A stretch of 64,000 bases of DNA, from NCBI RefSeq assembly GCF_044359855.1, contig NZ_CP132291.1, forward strand, positions 1,860,001 to 1,924,000, in the 5' to 3' direction. A program made the position numbers and the translations under genes. Under the pieces are notes generated by a model that ran no database searches, was not told where the DNA came from, and saw only the letters and a list, made by a program, of their open reading frames with translations. Source of the stretch: Rummeliibacillus pycnus_A (lineage in GTDB: Bacteria > Bacillota > Bacilli > Bacillales_A > Planococcaceae). Below are positions 43,111 to 51,522 of this stretch, piece by piece (the first letter of the stretch is position 1; the number at the start of each line of letters is the position of its first letter).

Positions 43111-46100
43111 CTATTTTGGATTTCCTTCTTCATCACGAAGACCATTTTGAGATTTGACAACTTCAAGTAAATGAGCATACATTTCACGTGATTCTTTTTT
43201 CTTAGCACGTTTTGTAAACATTTCTGTACTTCCGACTAGAATGAGTAATTCTCTAGCACGTGATAATGCTACATTTAATCGGCGATAATCATTGGCAAAT
43301 CCGATGTCTCCACCTTTATGTTCTGTATTGCGGACCATACTGACGATGATGACATCCATTTCCATCCCTTGGAATCGGTCAACAGTTCCTGTACGAAGTT
43401 GCAAATGATTTAGTTTTAATTCTTGTTGCACGAGATGGTCAATTTTCTTCACTTGTTCTCCATAGAAGCTGATAACTCCTACACTTTTTTTCGTGCTTTC
43501 TGGTAAATTTCCACTTGCAATGGCCATTGCCGTTGCATGATCCAGATCCAATAAAGTGTGACGAATGGTATCTAACTCTCCTGGATTAAAGCGGCTCTTA
43601 CCATTTTTCATCTGTTCTTCAAAATATGGTTTTCTACTTGGCATATCTAGCCAGATTAAGTGATCTTGACGTTTTACATAATGACCTTCCAAGAAATGAT
43701 CACGTACCTTATCCGAATTCTCTAAGCCACAGCGCAAATGGTCATCTTCATTTTCATAAAATGGTGTGATAGTTTTCATAATATTTTCATGCATACGATA
43801 TTGAATCGCTAGCATTTGTTTATTACTTTTCGGTAAGTTTTTAAATAAGCGTTCAAATAAAGATTCTTTTAGTAGTTTTTTCAATTCGTTGATTTCTTGT
43901 AAATCATCACTTTCATCGATAATTGCTTTAAGTGTTTCTTCCAACGTATCATCTCCGATTAACGGTGGTAATTGATGGTGGTCACCTACCAAGATGATTT
44001 TCTTACCTTTTAACATTGGAAGAAGCAACTCGGGTGGTGTTGCTTTTGATACTTCATCGATAATAACAACATCGAATGTTGGATAGTTGTCCATAAATTC
44101 TTTTCTTGCAGAGGCTACACAAGTTGTCCCAATGACATTGGCATGATTAACATAAAGTTTTCGAATTTCGTCTAAATCATGTTCGCTGGCATTTAACAAT
44201 AATTGATGCCATTGTTGTTGTAATTTCTGTTTGATTGGTAATTGTTGTTTATCGTGATGCAGCTTTTCAATTGCATTTTGTACACCTTTAATCGTTTCTT
44301 CTGTATATTGCTTTTGTCTTGTTAAATCTTGTTGCAAAATTTGTTCTAATTCTTTTAGTCTCTTTTCTTGAATCAGGCCATTAGCATTGATTTCTTTTAC
44401 TTGCGCTTCTTTTTGCGCAAGTTGTTCTAATGCTTCTGCTTCTTCTTGAACAATTAAATCGAACTCAGGTTGCATTTGTTGGAGCTTTGGCAAAGTACTG
44501 GCTACAATTTGTCTTTGCTCTGTAAGCTGCTCCAATTCTTTTTCATCAATCATCATCTGCTCTTGCAATTCACCAAGTGTTACAGTCATTTCTTCCTCAT
44601 GAATCGAAACATGTAATTTATCAATCTTCTGCTTTAATTGTTCGACTTCCGCATTCCAACGGTTTCCTACGTTCAATAACCCACTTTCATGTTGCTTGGA
44701 TGTATTCAAAATATAAGAAACTTGGGCTTTTACTTCCTGTTTCATCATTTGAAATAAGCGCATAATTTCTAGTCGTTGATTTTCGAGCATACCAAATTGT
44801 TCTTCAACAAAAAGGCGGCGATTGTACAAACGTTCTAGATAACTATATAGCTGATTCACAAAGAGATCTGGTGTATCAAGAAGGAATTTTTTAAAATGAT
44901 CGATTGCTTGGTCGATTTCCCGAATGGAATAAGATGAATATCCGTTAGATGCTTGTTCCTCTACTTTTTGCAAAATCTGTTGACTCTGTCCCATACCAAT
45001 TTTCTCTTCTAAAAATCCAATTGCACCATTTAAGCGATTTCGTACATCTTTCCATTCGTTATAGCCAAACATTTGCGCTTTTATGCGTTCAAAGGAATTA
45101 CGTTGCCACTCGATTTTCGTATTTGCTTGAATATGATGTTCTTCCATAAATACATTCAAATCTTGAATCTTTTTGCATTCTTCTATGGCTTCTTTTGAAA
45201 CTTGCAATTTTTCATGATTTTCAAGCCATTCAGTATAAGATGTTCTTGCATTTTTCAGAGCAACTTCTGCTTTTTCCAGTTCACCTTTTGCGATAAAATA
45301 TGAAACCTGCTGTCGTAGCTTCACAACTTCTTCTTGTTTTTGTTGCTCTGCCTCTTCTATTTTTTCTATTGAACCGTATTTAGATAATAGTTCTTCCAAC
45401 TGCTTGATTTGTTCTTCAACAGTTGTTTTTTTAGCTGTTAATGCTGTTGATTGTTCTTCTAATAGTCGTAGCTCTTTACGCGATGCACCTAAAGATTTCT
45501 TTAGATTTTTAATATCTTCTTCTACAAGGACATAATCTTTTTCAGCTTGCTCTTGTTCAGTAATTTTCTCTTCAAGTACTTTTAGCTGTTCCTGTAAGCC
45601 TTGCATTTCTGCTTCTTTTTTATCAATTGCTAAATCTAACTCTGTCGTACGATCTCTGTGGATTGCTAGTTCTGCTTCTAAATCGTGTAACGTTTGTTCA
45701 CGCCAAAAGAGTGCAACATTATCTTCAATGAATTTTTTGCCTTCTTCTTCGATACTTTCCGTACGACCATATCGAAGAATACGGATATCTTTGTTTGCGA
45801 GTAATCTGCTCAATGCATTATCAACAGCTAAATTGGATTGTGAAGCGACTAATGTTTTCAAACCCGCTCTTGCATTTTGCTGACAGATTTCAGAAATAAC
45901 AGTCGTTTTCCCAGTACCAGGAGGACCTTGAATCACATATAAATCCTCAGCTGACATGGCGCCAATGACTGCTTCCCTTTGAAATTCATTTAGACGATTA
46001 TCAAATTGTAGTTCCGCTCTTTTTTTAGGCTGTGTGATACGTGGGCGTTCTTCAAAGAGAATTTTTTCTAAATTGGCATTGGCAGCTAGCCCTTTTTCTA

Positions 46101-46920
46101 AGTCACTGAAGCCTTTTCGTAATCGACGGATTTGGCTTAATGTCGCAAAGTTACTAAATACCAGTTCTTTTACTTTTGGATGCCATTTATTTTTTCTTAT
46201 TTGTTCTTGGATAAATGGGCGTAAATCGATTTCAACGGTCTTTTTTGAAGGCTGTGCTTTTAATATAGCACCTAGCTCATCTTTTGAGCCTTGAATTTTG
46301 GCACTTAATCCTTTTACCTTTTTCCATTCGCTTTCCTTTAAACCATTAATTTTGACGGTCATTCTGGTAAAATCTTCGTTAAATTCATAATGAGAAAAAG
46401 AGGCCGTCATATCATCAATCGTTGCGTCTCGTTCTTGGATTTTCAAATAGCCTTCCCAGCTTGAAATACGCTTTTGAACATATTTTGAACGTTCTTCTGC
46501 AATCGGTAACTCGCGAATTTTACTATGTAATTCAAGAGGTAAACCAACTGTATTGCGTGCATTTGTTGCAAATTCCATTTTCGTTTTAAATCGTCTATTG
46601 GTATGGACAGGTACTCGCTTACTTAACACACGGAAGTTCGTTGCGAGTAACCCTTCATATTTTACAATGCAATTCATAACTGCTACTTGCTCATCCAGTT
46701 TTTCAGAAAGCACCGTATTTTCTACGTTATCGAAATAGAGCGTAATAGCCATTTCGTCCTGAGATGTATTTTGAACATGCTCAACATGCACAACAAATGA
46801 TTTTTGTAGATGAAAAAAAGCATGTTCATCCTTTCCCCATGCTAATATGCCTTCTCGTGCTTTGTTCGTAAGTATCAAATTTGTGCGCATCACTGCAGGC
46901 TTATCTATCACTTGTGCCAT
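43111..46920 (-). CDS. Giant superfamily 1 helicase with coiled-coil insert
   Basis: A 1269-residue protein of the Upf1/DNA2-like SF1 helicase group (COG1112-like). An N-terminal region (1-320) precedes the ATPase: Walker A GPPGTGKTT near residue 335 and the SQSNLAVDN motif Ia. A coiled-coil and hydrophilic insert of about 550 residues follows. Motif II IIDEVSK is near 955, motif III GDHHQLPP near 979, QYRMHE near 1040, VDRFQGMEMD near 1180 and NVALSRAR near 1216. It should translocate on nucleic acid; RNA or DNA is undecided. ATG 46920 has AAAGGAAG eight bases upstream. It is upstream of the winged-helix-like gene. Confidence 0.88.
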   Translation of the reverse strand: MAQVIDKPAVMRTNLILTNKAREGILAWGKDEHAFFHLQKSFVVHVEHVQNTSQDEMAITLYFDNVENTVLSEKLDEQVAVMNCIVKYEGLLATNFRVLSKRVPVHTNRRFKTKMEFATNARNTVGLPLELHSKIRELPIAEERSKYVQKRISSWEGYLKIQERDATIDDMTASFSHYEFNEDFTRMTVKINGLKESEWKKVKGLSAKIQGSKDELGAILKAQPSKKTVEIDLRPFIQEQIRKNKWHPKVKELVFSNFATLSQIRRLRKGFSDLEKGLAANANLEKILFEERPRITQPKKRAELQFDNRLNEFQREAVIGAMSAEDLYVIQGPPGTGKTTVISEICQQNARAGLKTLVASQSNLAVDNALSRLLANKDIRILRYGRTESIEEEGKKFIEDNVALFWREQTLHDLEAELAIHRDRTTELDLAIDKKEAEMQGLQEQLKVLEEKITEQEQAEKDYVLVEEDIKNLKKSLGASRKELRLLEEQSTALTAKKTTVEEQIKQLEELLSKYGSIEKIEEAEQQKQEEVVKLRQQVSYFIAKGELEKAEVALKNARTSYTEWLENHEKLQVSKEAIEECKKIQDLNVFMEEHHIQANTKIEWQRNSFERIKAQMFGYNEWKDVRNRLNGAIGFLEEKIGMGQSQQILQKVEEQASNGYSSYSIREIDQAIDHFKKFLLDTPDLFVNQLYSYLERLYNRRLFVEEQFGMLENQRLEIMRLFQMMKQEVKAQVSYILNTSKQHESGLLNVGNRWNAEVEQLKQKIDKLHVSIHEEEMTVTLGELQEQMMIDEKELEQLTEQRQIVASTLPKLQQMQPEFDLIVQEEAEALEQLAQKEAQVKEINANGLIQEKRLKELEQILQQDLTRQKQYTEETIKGVQNAIEKLHHDKQQLPIKQKLQQQWHQLLLNASEHDLDEIRKLYVNHANVIGTTCVASARKEFMDNYPTFDVVIIDEVSKATPPELLLPMLKGKKIILVGDHHQLPPLIGDDTLEETLKAIIDESDDLQEINELKKLLKESLFERLFKNLPKSNKQMLAIQYRMHENIMKTITPFYENEDDHLRCGLENSDKVRDHFLEGHYVKRQDHLIWLDMPSRKPYFEEQMKNGKSRFNPGELDTIRHTLLDLDHATAMAIASGNLPESTKKSVGVISFYGEQVKKIDHLVQQELKLNHLQLRTGTVDRFQGMEMDVIIVSMVRNTEHKGGDIGFANDYRRLNVALSRARELLILVGSTEMFTKRAKKKESREMYAHLLEVVKSQNGLRDEEGNPK

Positions 46921-47029
46921 GAACATAACTTCCTTTCTTATTATTAATACAGAATAAAAAAACGCTAATATCTATCATACCAGTTTTCTCGTCTGAGATG
47001 GAGTGATGAAGTTCTTAAAAAAGAAAAAA

Positions 47030-47061
47030 TCCAACTAGGAACGAAGATGTTCATAGTTGGA
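47030..47061 (-). terminator. Terminator downstream of bmrCD
   Basis: A 13-bp stem with one mismatch (47030-47042 with 47049-47061) is followed on the minus strand by T6. It lies about 400 bp beyond bmrD with repeat DNA in between and appears to be the terminator displaced from that operon. Confidence 0.7.
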
Positions 47062-47178
47062 CTTCTGAATCATTATTAGTGAATTTTTACTTGAATCCAT
47101 TTCATAATTCAAAGATTTAATAATAAATACGAACATTAAATGGGGCATTGTTATATTCGATATCTATTAGAACATTGT

Positions 47179-47412
47179 CTATGGAGCGGAAGATGGCGAC
47201 TCCTGCGGGAAAGTGAGGAGGGCACTGAAAAACCATTCCCCCCTAATTTTTATAGTACAAATCCGCTATAGCATGAAGTGGAATCAGCTTCGCTTTCCGC
47301 GGGAGTCTTCGCTGATTCCACTTCAATAAAAATCGCATCACAAAATTTTATCATTAAAATTTATGCATTTTGACTTTTTCAGTTGCCACAAAGTGAGACA
47401 GGTGAGTCCAAC
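47179..47412. repeat. Older GC-rich repeat split by a MITE-like element
   Basis: The left part 47181-47217 (GGAGCGGAAGATGGCGACTC, then CTGCGGGAAAGTGAG) and the right part 47390-47409 (AAAGTGAGACAGGTGAG) join into a block also visible in inverse orientation at 35238-35262 (CTCACCTGTCTCGCTTTCCC). The block is interrupted exactly between two copies of AAAGTGAG. Confidence 0.6.
47218..47389. mobile_element. MITE-like element, copy C, nested in an older repeat
   Basis: This 172-bp element begins GAGGGCACTGAAAAA and ends with the inverse of GTGGCAACTGAAAAA. It is flanked by an 8-bp direct repeat AAAGTGAG (47210-47217 and 47390-47397). A perfect 14-bp inverted pair (47275-47288 with 47311-47324) surrounds the core CGCTTTCCGCGGG. 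It has the same order of blocks as copy B but is about 60 bp shorter in the core. Confidence 0.75.
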
Positions 47413-47457
47413 TAGAAAAGCACTTATGAAATTGACTCACTCAGGTGAACTTTTAAA

Positions 47458-49200
47458 TTATTTCATTTCGCCAGACTGGAGTTTATACATTTGATTATAC
47501 TTGCCTCCTAAAGAAAGAAGCTCCTCATGCGTACCTTGTTCAACTATTTCTCCACGATCGAGCACTAAAATACGATCTGCGTTTTTAATAGTAGAAAGTC
47601 GGTGTGCAATGATAAATGTTGTACGGCCTTTTTTCAATACTTCCATTGCATGTTGAATAATCTCTTCTGTTTCCGTATCAATATTAGATGTCGCCTCATC
47701 CAATATTAATATGGCTGGATTGAATGCAAGAGCTCTCGCAAAGGAAATAAGTTGACGTTGACCTGATGATAGTGTACTCCCCTTTTCAATAACCGGTTCA
47801 TCCACTCCACCAGGTAAATTCTCTAATACACGTTCACCGCCAACTGCATTCAACGCTTTTTCAACCGTTTCACGCGAAATCTCCGGATCATCCAAGCTTA
47901 CATTGGAGCAAATAGTACCTGTAAATAGATAAGGATCTTGTAATACGATGCCCATGTGCTCTCGAATTGTTTGACGGGAATAGTCTTGAATATTTATCCC
48001 ATCAATTGTTATTGAACCCTTTGTAACATCATAAAAACGGAATAGTAGATTCATAATCGAACTTTTCCCAGATCCTGTATGTCCTACAAGTGCGATTGTT
48101 TCACCTTGTTTTGCCTCAAAGCTAATATCTTTTAGCACATATTCCTCTTCTTTATAAGCAAACCAAACATGATTAAACGATACGTTTCCATGATATCGGT
48201 TAATTCTCGTATCATCCACAGCCTCTCCTGGCTGATCTAATAAATCGAAAATACGTTCAGAAGCAACATTCGCTCTTTCTAGTCGAGCTAACTGGTTCAC
48301 TATATTAGTAACGGGATTGAACAAACGTGTAATATAATCAACAAATGCATATAACATACCAATTGAAATTACACGATTTCCAGTTAACTCAGCACCACCA
48401 AAATACCAAATAAACATGATAAATGTAAGAGAACGAATGACACCAACTAAGTTATGTGAAGTAGCGGAATCCAATAAAACAAGTTTATTTTGATATTTAT
48501 AATATTCATCATTTAATTCATTAAATTCATCAGCCATTTGCTTTTCGCGTCCAAAAGCTTGAATAATGGTCATACCATTAATAGACTCGTTAATCATACC
48601 GTTCATATCAGAAAGCTTTCCTCGTACGATATGATTGTATTTTGCTGCATATTTGCGATAAAGAATAGCCCAAATGATGAGTAATGGAATCACGAGCAAT
48701 GCAATACAAGCCATTTTCCAATCTAGGAAGAATAATGTGATATAAATCCCGAATATTGTCATAAAACTTGCTGCAAATTGTGATACGACCGTCACAAACA
48801 GGTCATGAATTGCTTCCGTATCATTTGTCACTCTTGATACAACTTTCCCTGCTGGTAATCGATCGAAATATCGAATCGGTAATGTTTGTATATGCTGATA
48901 TACATCATTTCGCATTTTTTGAATAATACGATTTGCTCCCATTTGTAATAGAATGTACTGACCATAGCGGAAAATCGCTGTAATGATGGCTAAACCAAAG
49001 AATACAGCTAGTAATATTGCCATTGGTTTAAAATCTAGACCTGCAGTTGTTGCTTTTGCTATATGATCATCAATAATTTTCTTAGCAACTAATGGACCTG
49101 CTAAGTCTGCTGCTACTGCAATTGCTAAGAGGAAAAGCCCTGTAGCTAATGTTTTTTTGTAAAGTAGTGCATATTGCCAAAGTCTTTTTGTTGTACTCAT
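47458..49200 (-). CDS. bmrD: Multidrug ABC exporter half-transporter BmrD-like
   Basis: A 580-residue half-transporter: six membrane helices (1-310), then an ATPase domain with Walker A GHTGSGKSSIMN near residue 370, signature LSSGQRQL, Walker B ILILDEATSNID with the catalytic Glu, and the switch His in IAHRLST. It forms a heterodimer with the upstream protein and supplies the hydrolysis-competent Walker B/Glu. Exporters of this type pump drugs outward. It is somewhat shorter than B. subtilis BmrD (673 residues), lacking the extra segment. The start overlaps the bmrC stop (TAATG). Confidence 0.86.
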   Translation of the reverse strand: MSTTKRLWQYALLYKKTLATGLFLLAIAVAADLAGPLVAKKIIDDHIAKATTAGLDFKPMAILLAVFFGLAIITAIFRYGQYILLQMGANRIIQKMRNDVYQHIQTLPIRYFDRLPAGKVVSRVTNDTEAIHDLFVTVVSQFAASFMTIFGIYITLFFLDWKMACIALLVIPLLIIWAILYRKYAAKYNHIVRGKLSDMNGMINESINGMTIIQAFGREKQMADEFNELNDEYYKYQNKLVLLDSATSHNLVGVIRSLTFIMFIWYFGGAELTGNRVISIGMLYAFVDYITRLFNPVTNIVNQLARLERANVASERIFDLLDQPGEAVDDTRINRYHGNVSFNHVWFAYKEEEYVLKDISFEAKQGETIALVGHTGSGKSSIMNLLFRFYDVTKGSITIDGINIQDYSRQTIREHMGIVLQDPYLFTGTICSNVSLDDPEISRETVEKALNAVGGERVLENLPGGVDEPVIEKGSTLSSGQRQLISFARALAFNPAILILDEATSNIDTETEEIIQHAMEVLKKGRTTFIIAHRLSTIKNADRILVLDRGEIVEQGTHEELLSLGGKYNQMYKLQSGEMK

Positions 49201-50939
49201 TATTTCGCCCCCTCAATCTGTTGGCGATCATGTTGTTCTTTGTACCAACCATCTTGTGAGATGAGTTGCTCATGTGTACCTTCTTCAACGATTTTGCCGT
49301 TTTCTAAAACGATAATCCAATCTGCATGCATAATGGCTGATAATCGATGCGTTACGATTATCGTTGTTTTATTTGTGCGGATTTGTTGAATATTCTTGAT
49401 AATGTTACTTTCTGTCTTTGCGTCAACTGCTGACAACGAATCATCCAATATTAAAATCTCCGGATCACGTATCAATGCACGTGCAATCGATATCCGTTGT
49501 TTTTGACCACCAGATAATGATATCCCTTTTTCACCTACTAAAGTATTTAACCCTAAAGGTAGCATTTCTAAATCTTTTTCAAAGCATGAAACTCGAATAG
49601 CTTCTTGTAATTCTTCTTCAGTAGCATTTGGTTTACCAAATAAAATATTTTCTCTAATGGTGCGAGAAAATAGCACATGATCTTGAGGTACATAGCCAAT
49701 CCAATTACGTACTTGTTCTTTTGTTTGCGCCTCTATCAATTCCCCAGACAATTTCAAATTACCTTCGCCAGTAGGATATTCTCGTAATAATTGTTTCACG
49801 ATTGTTGTTTTACCACTGCCAGTTTTACCTACAATCCCTAATGTTTGACCTTTTTTTAGAGATACTTCTAAATGAGATAAATTAATAGATTGTGATTGTG
49901 GATATTGGAACGTCACATCATGAAATACGATTGAGTTCGGTTTTTCAATAACCATTGGCGCATGTGGATTTTCTACATCTTCTTTTTCATTCAACGTTTC
50001 TTGAACGCGATCAAGAGATGCATTGCCTCGTTGCATAACATTAATTAATTCACCAATTGCGAACATTGGCCATACGACCATACCAAGATATACGTTAAAG
50101 GTTACTAAGTTCCCTAAAGTCATATCTCCAATTGAAACTAAATATGCTCCATAGCCAAGACCAATCATATAGCTTAATCCTGTTAATACCCTCGTAATTG
50201 GCGTAAATAAAGCATCGATTTTTTCAACGCTCATGTTTTTTTGATATACGTCTTCCGTCATATTCGCAAATTGTTGTTCTGTTTCTCGCTCATGTACATA
50301 TGCACGCACAACACGAACACCTTCAACAGCTTCTAGTACACGATCATTCATCTGACCAAAAGCATCTTGCGCAGTCATATAACGTTCATGAATCTTCTTA
50401 CCTAATACTTGCATCGTAATTGCTAATATTGGTAATGGAATAATAGCCGCAAGTGTTAACTTCCAAGAGACTGAAAAGCCCATCATCAACACAATCGTCG
50501 CCAAATATAAAGTAGAATCTAAAAGCGTCATGATACCAAATCCAGCAGTTTCAGAAACGGCACGCAAATCGTTGGTAGCACGAGCCATTAAATCTCCTGT
50601 TCGATTTCGTTCATAAAATGGTGGTGACATTTTTAGAAACTGATTCATTAAATTTTTTCGTAATTTGCGCTCAATAACATTTGAGCCGCCAAACAATTGA
50701 TATTGCCAAACAAAATTTACAATATACGCTACAACCAATACCGCTGCTAATGCTCCAACAAATTGTAACAATAGCGTACTGGTCAACGTCTCCCGATGAA
50801 TAGCATCAATAGATTCGCCAATCAACCATGGTGGTATTACTTCAAGAATATTCGCTATGATTAATAACACTACTGCAATTGTATATCTCTTCCAGTTTTC
50901 TTTAAAAAACCACTGAAGCTTTATTAGTACATCGAACAT
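49200..50939 (-). CDS. bmrC: Multidrug ABC exporter half-transporter BmrC-like
   Basis: A 579-residue half-transporter (585 in B. subtilis BmrC) with six helices (residues 15-305) and an ATPase domain. Walker A is GKTGSGKTTIVKQ near residue 368 and the signature is LSGGQKQRIS. The Walker B tail is LILDDSLSAVD, with Asp where the catalytic Glu should be, which is the degenerate site known for BmrC. This asymmetry marks a heterodimeric exporter with BmrD. A leader ORF and terminator lie upstream, as in the B. subtilis bmrB-bmrC-bmrD unit, where translation inhibitors induce expression. Confidence 0.88.
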   Translation of the reverse strand: MFDVLIKLQWFFKENWKRYTIAVVLLIIANILEVIPPWLIGESIDAIHRETLTSTLLLQFVGALAAVLVVAYIVNFVWQYQLFGGSNVIERKLRKNLMNQFLKMSPPFYERNRTGDLMARATNDLRAVSETAGFGIMTLLDSTLYLATIVLMMGFSVSWKLTLAAIIPLPILAITMQVLGKKIHERYMTAQDAFGQMNDRVLEAVEGVRVVRAYVHERETEQQFANMTEDVYQKNMSVEKIDALFTPITRVLTGLSYMIGLGYGAYLVSIGDMTLGNLVTFNVYLGMVVWPMFAIGELINVMQRGNASLDRVQETLNEKEDVENPHAPMVIEKPNSIVFHDVTFQYPQSQSINLSHLEVSLKKGQTLGIVGKTGSGKTTIVKQLLREYPTGEGNLKLSGELIEAQTKEQVRNWIGYVPQDHVLFSRTIRENILFGKPNATEEELQEAIRVSCFEKDLEMLPLGLNTLVGEKGISLSGGQKQRISIARALIRDPEILILDDSLSAVDAKTESNIIKNIQQIRTNKTTIIVTHRLSAIMHADWIIVLENGKIVEEGTHEQLISQDGWYKEQHDRQQIEGAK

Positions 50940-50973
50940 AAATTATTTCCTTCCCTTCTCTTTGTAAGTCTAG

Positions 50974-51030
50974 CTAGCCATCATCAATCGAATCCTTGTT
51001 TAAATGTCTTGTCATTTTCTGAATATACAT
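50974..51030 (-). CDS. Possible second small ORF between attenuator and bmrC
   Basis: An 18-codon ORF (MYIQKMTRHLNKDSIDDG) with AGGGAGAGAG five bases before its ATG lies between the terminator and bmrC. It may be translated on read-through transcripts and could tune translation of bmrC, but it may equally be chance. Confidence 0.35.
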   Translation of the reverse strand: MYIQKMTRHLNKDSIDDG

Positions 51031-51078
51031 AACGCTCTCTCCCTTTTTGTTTTTACACTAGCCATTTGTGATTAAAGG

Positions 51079-51115
51079 CAACAAAAAAGCGCATACCCCT
51101 AAAAGAGCATGCGCC
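51079..51115 (-). terminator. Attenuator terminator in the bmrCD leader
   Basis: GCGCATGC (51114-51107) and GTATGCGC (51096-51089) pair over 8 bp including one G-U, with a ten-base loop and TTTTTTGTTG after it on the minus strand. It lies upstream of bmrC and downstream of the leader ORF, so it must be bypassed for expression. Confidence 0.8.
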
Positions 51116-51126
51116 AATTTAAAAGA

Positions 51127-51146
51127 GTACGGGAGCACACCCGTAC
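51127..51146 (-). promoter_or_regulatory. Upstream hairpin of the bmrCD attenuator
   Basis: A perfect GTACGGG/CCCGTAC stem with a six-base loop. Its GGGTGTG part can instead pair with CACACCC in the leader ORF (51188-51182), or GTGTGC with GCGCAT in the terminator arm, giving mutually exclusive structures as needed for ribosome-controlled attenuation. Confidence 0.55.
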
Positions 51147-51157
51147 CATCCATTAAT

Positions 51158-51238
51158 TCAAATGATAAAGAAAACAGGATTGGGTGTGGATTCATTATGA
51201 AATTCTTTATTCATTAAACTAATTTGTAACATTTTCAT
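51158..51238 (-). CDS. BmrB-type leader peptide
   Basis: A 26-codon ORF (MKMLQISLMNKEFHNESTPN then PVFFII) with GGAGG seven bases upstream of its ATG. It lies 42 to 160 bases behind a good promoter and ahead of the attenuator hairpins. In B. subtilis the short bmrB ORF upstream of bmrCD controls transcription when ribosomes stall on antibiotics. The sequence is not obviously related to BmrB, but the position and layout are. Confidence 0.68.
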   Translation of the reverse strand: MKMLQISLMNKEFHNESTPNPVFFII

Positions 51239-51279
51239 GATCCATACCTCCATTTCCTTTTATTATTTAGTGTTCCTCA

Positions 51280-51309
51280 ATATTAGCATCCCGAATTTCC
51301 AATTGTCAA
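51280..51309 (-). promoter_or_regulatory. Promoter of the leader-bmrCD unit
   Basis: On the minus strand TTGACA (51309-51304), an 18-bp spacer and TAATAT (51285-51280), preceded by TGC as an extended -10. The transcript starts about 40 bases before the leader ATG. Confidence 0.75.
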
Positions 51310-51522
51310 TACTTTTTGAAAATTTTGTACAATAATACTATAATTACGCATTTACTCATAATATTCCTTCAAAGTACTTATAATTAGGCAGAAAATGTGA
51401 GAAATATTGACAAAAACATCTAGATGATTTGTTTTTTTTCGATAAATATCTTATGATTATCATACTTAAATATTTTTATTATCACAGGAGGTGTACACTT
51501 TGTTCTCCCCCTCATTTGGGTC

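Noticed and set aside
43111..46920. Calling the helicase locus a phage-defence system
   Set aside because: No nuclease or other effector domain was visible and no defence or mobile genes adjoin it; the evidence supports only a helicase and partner.
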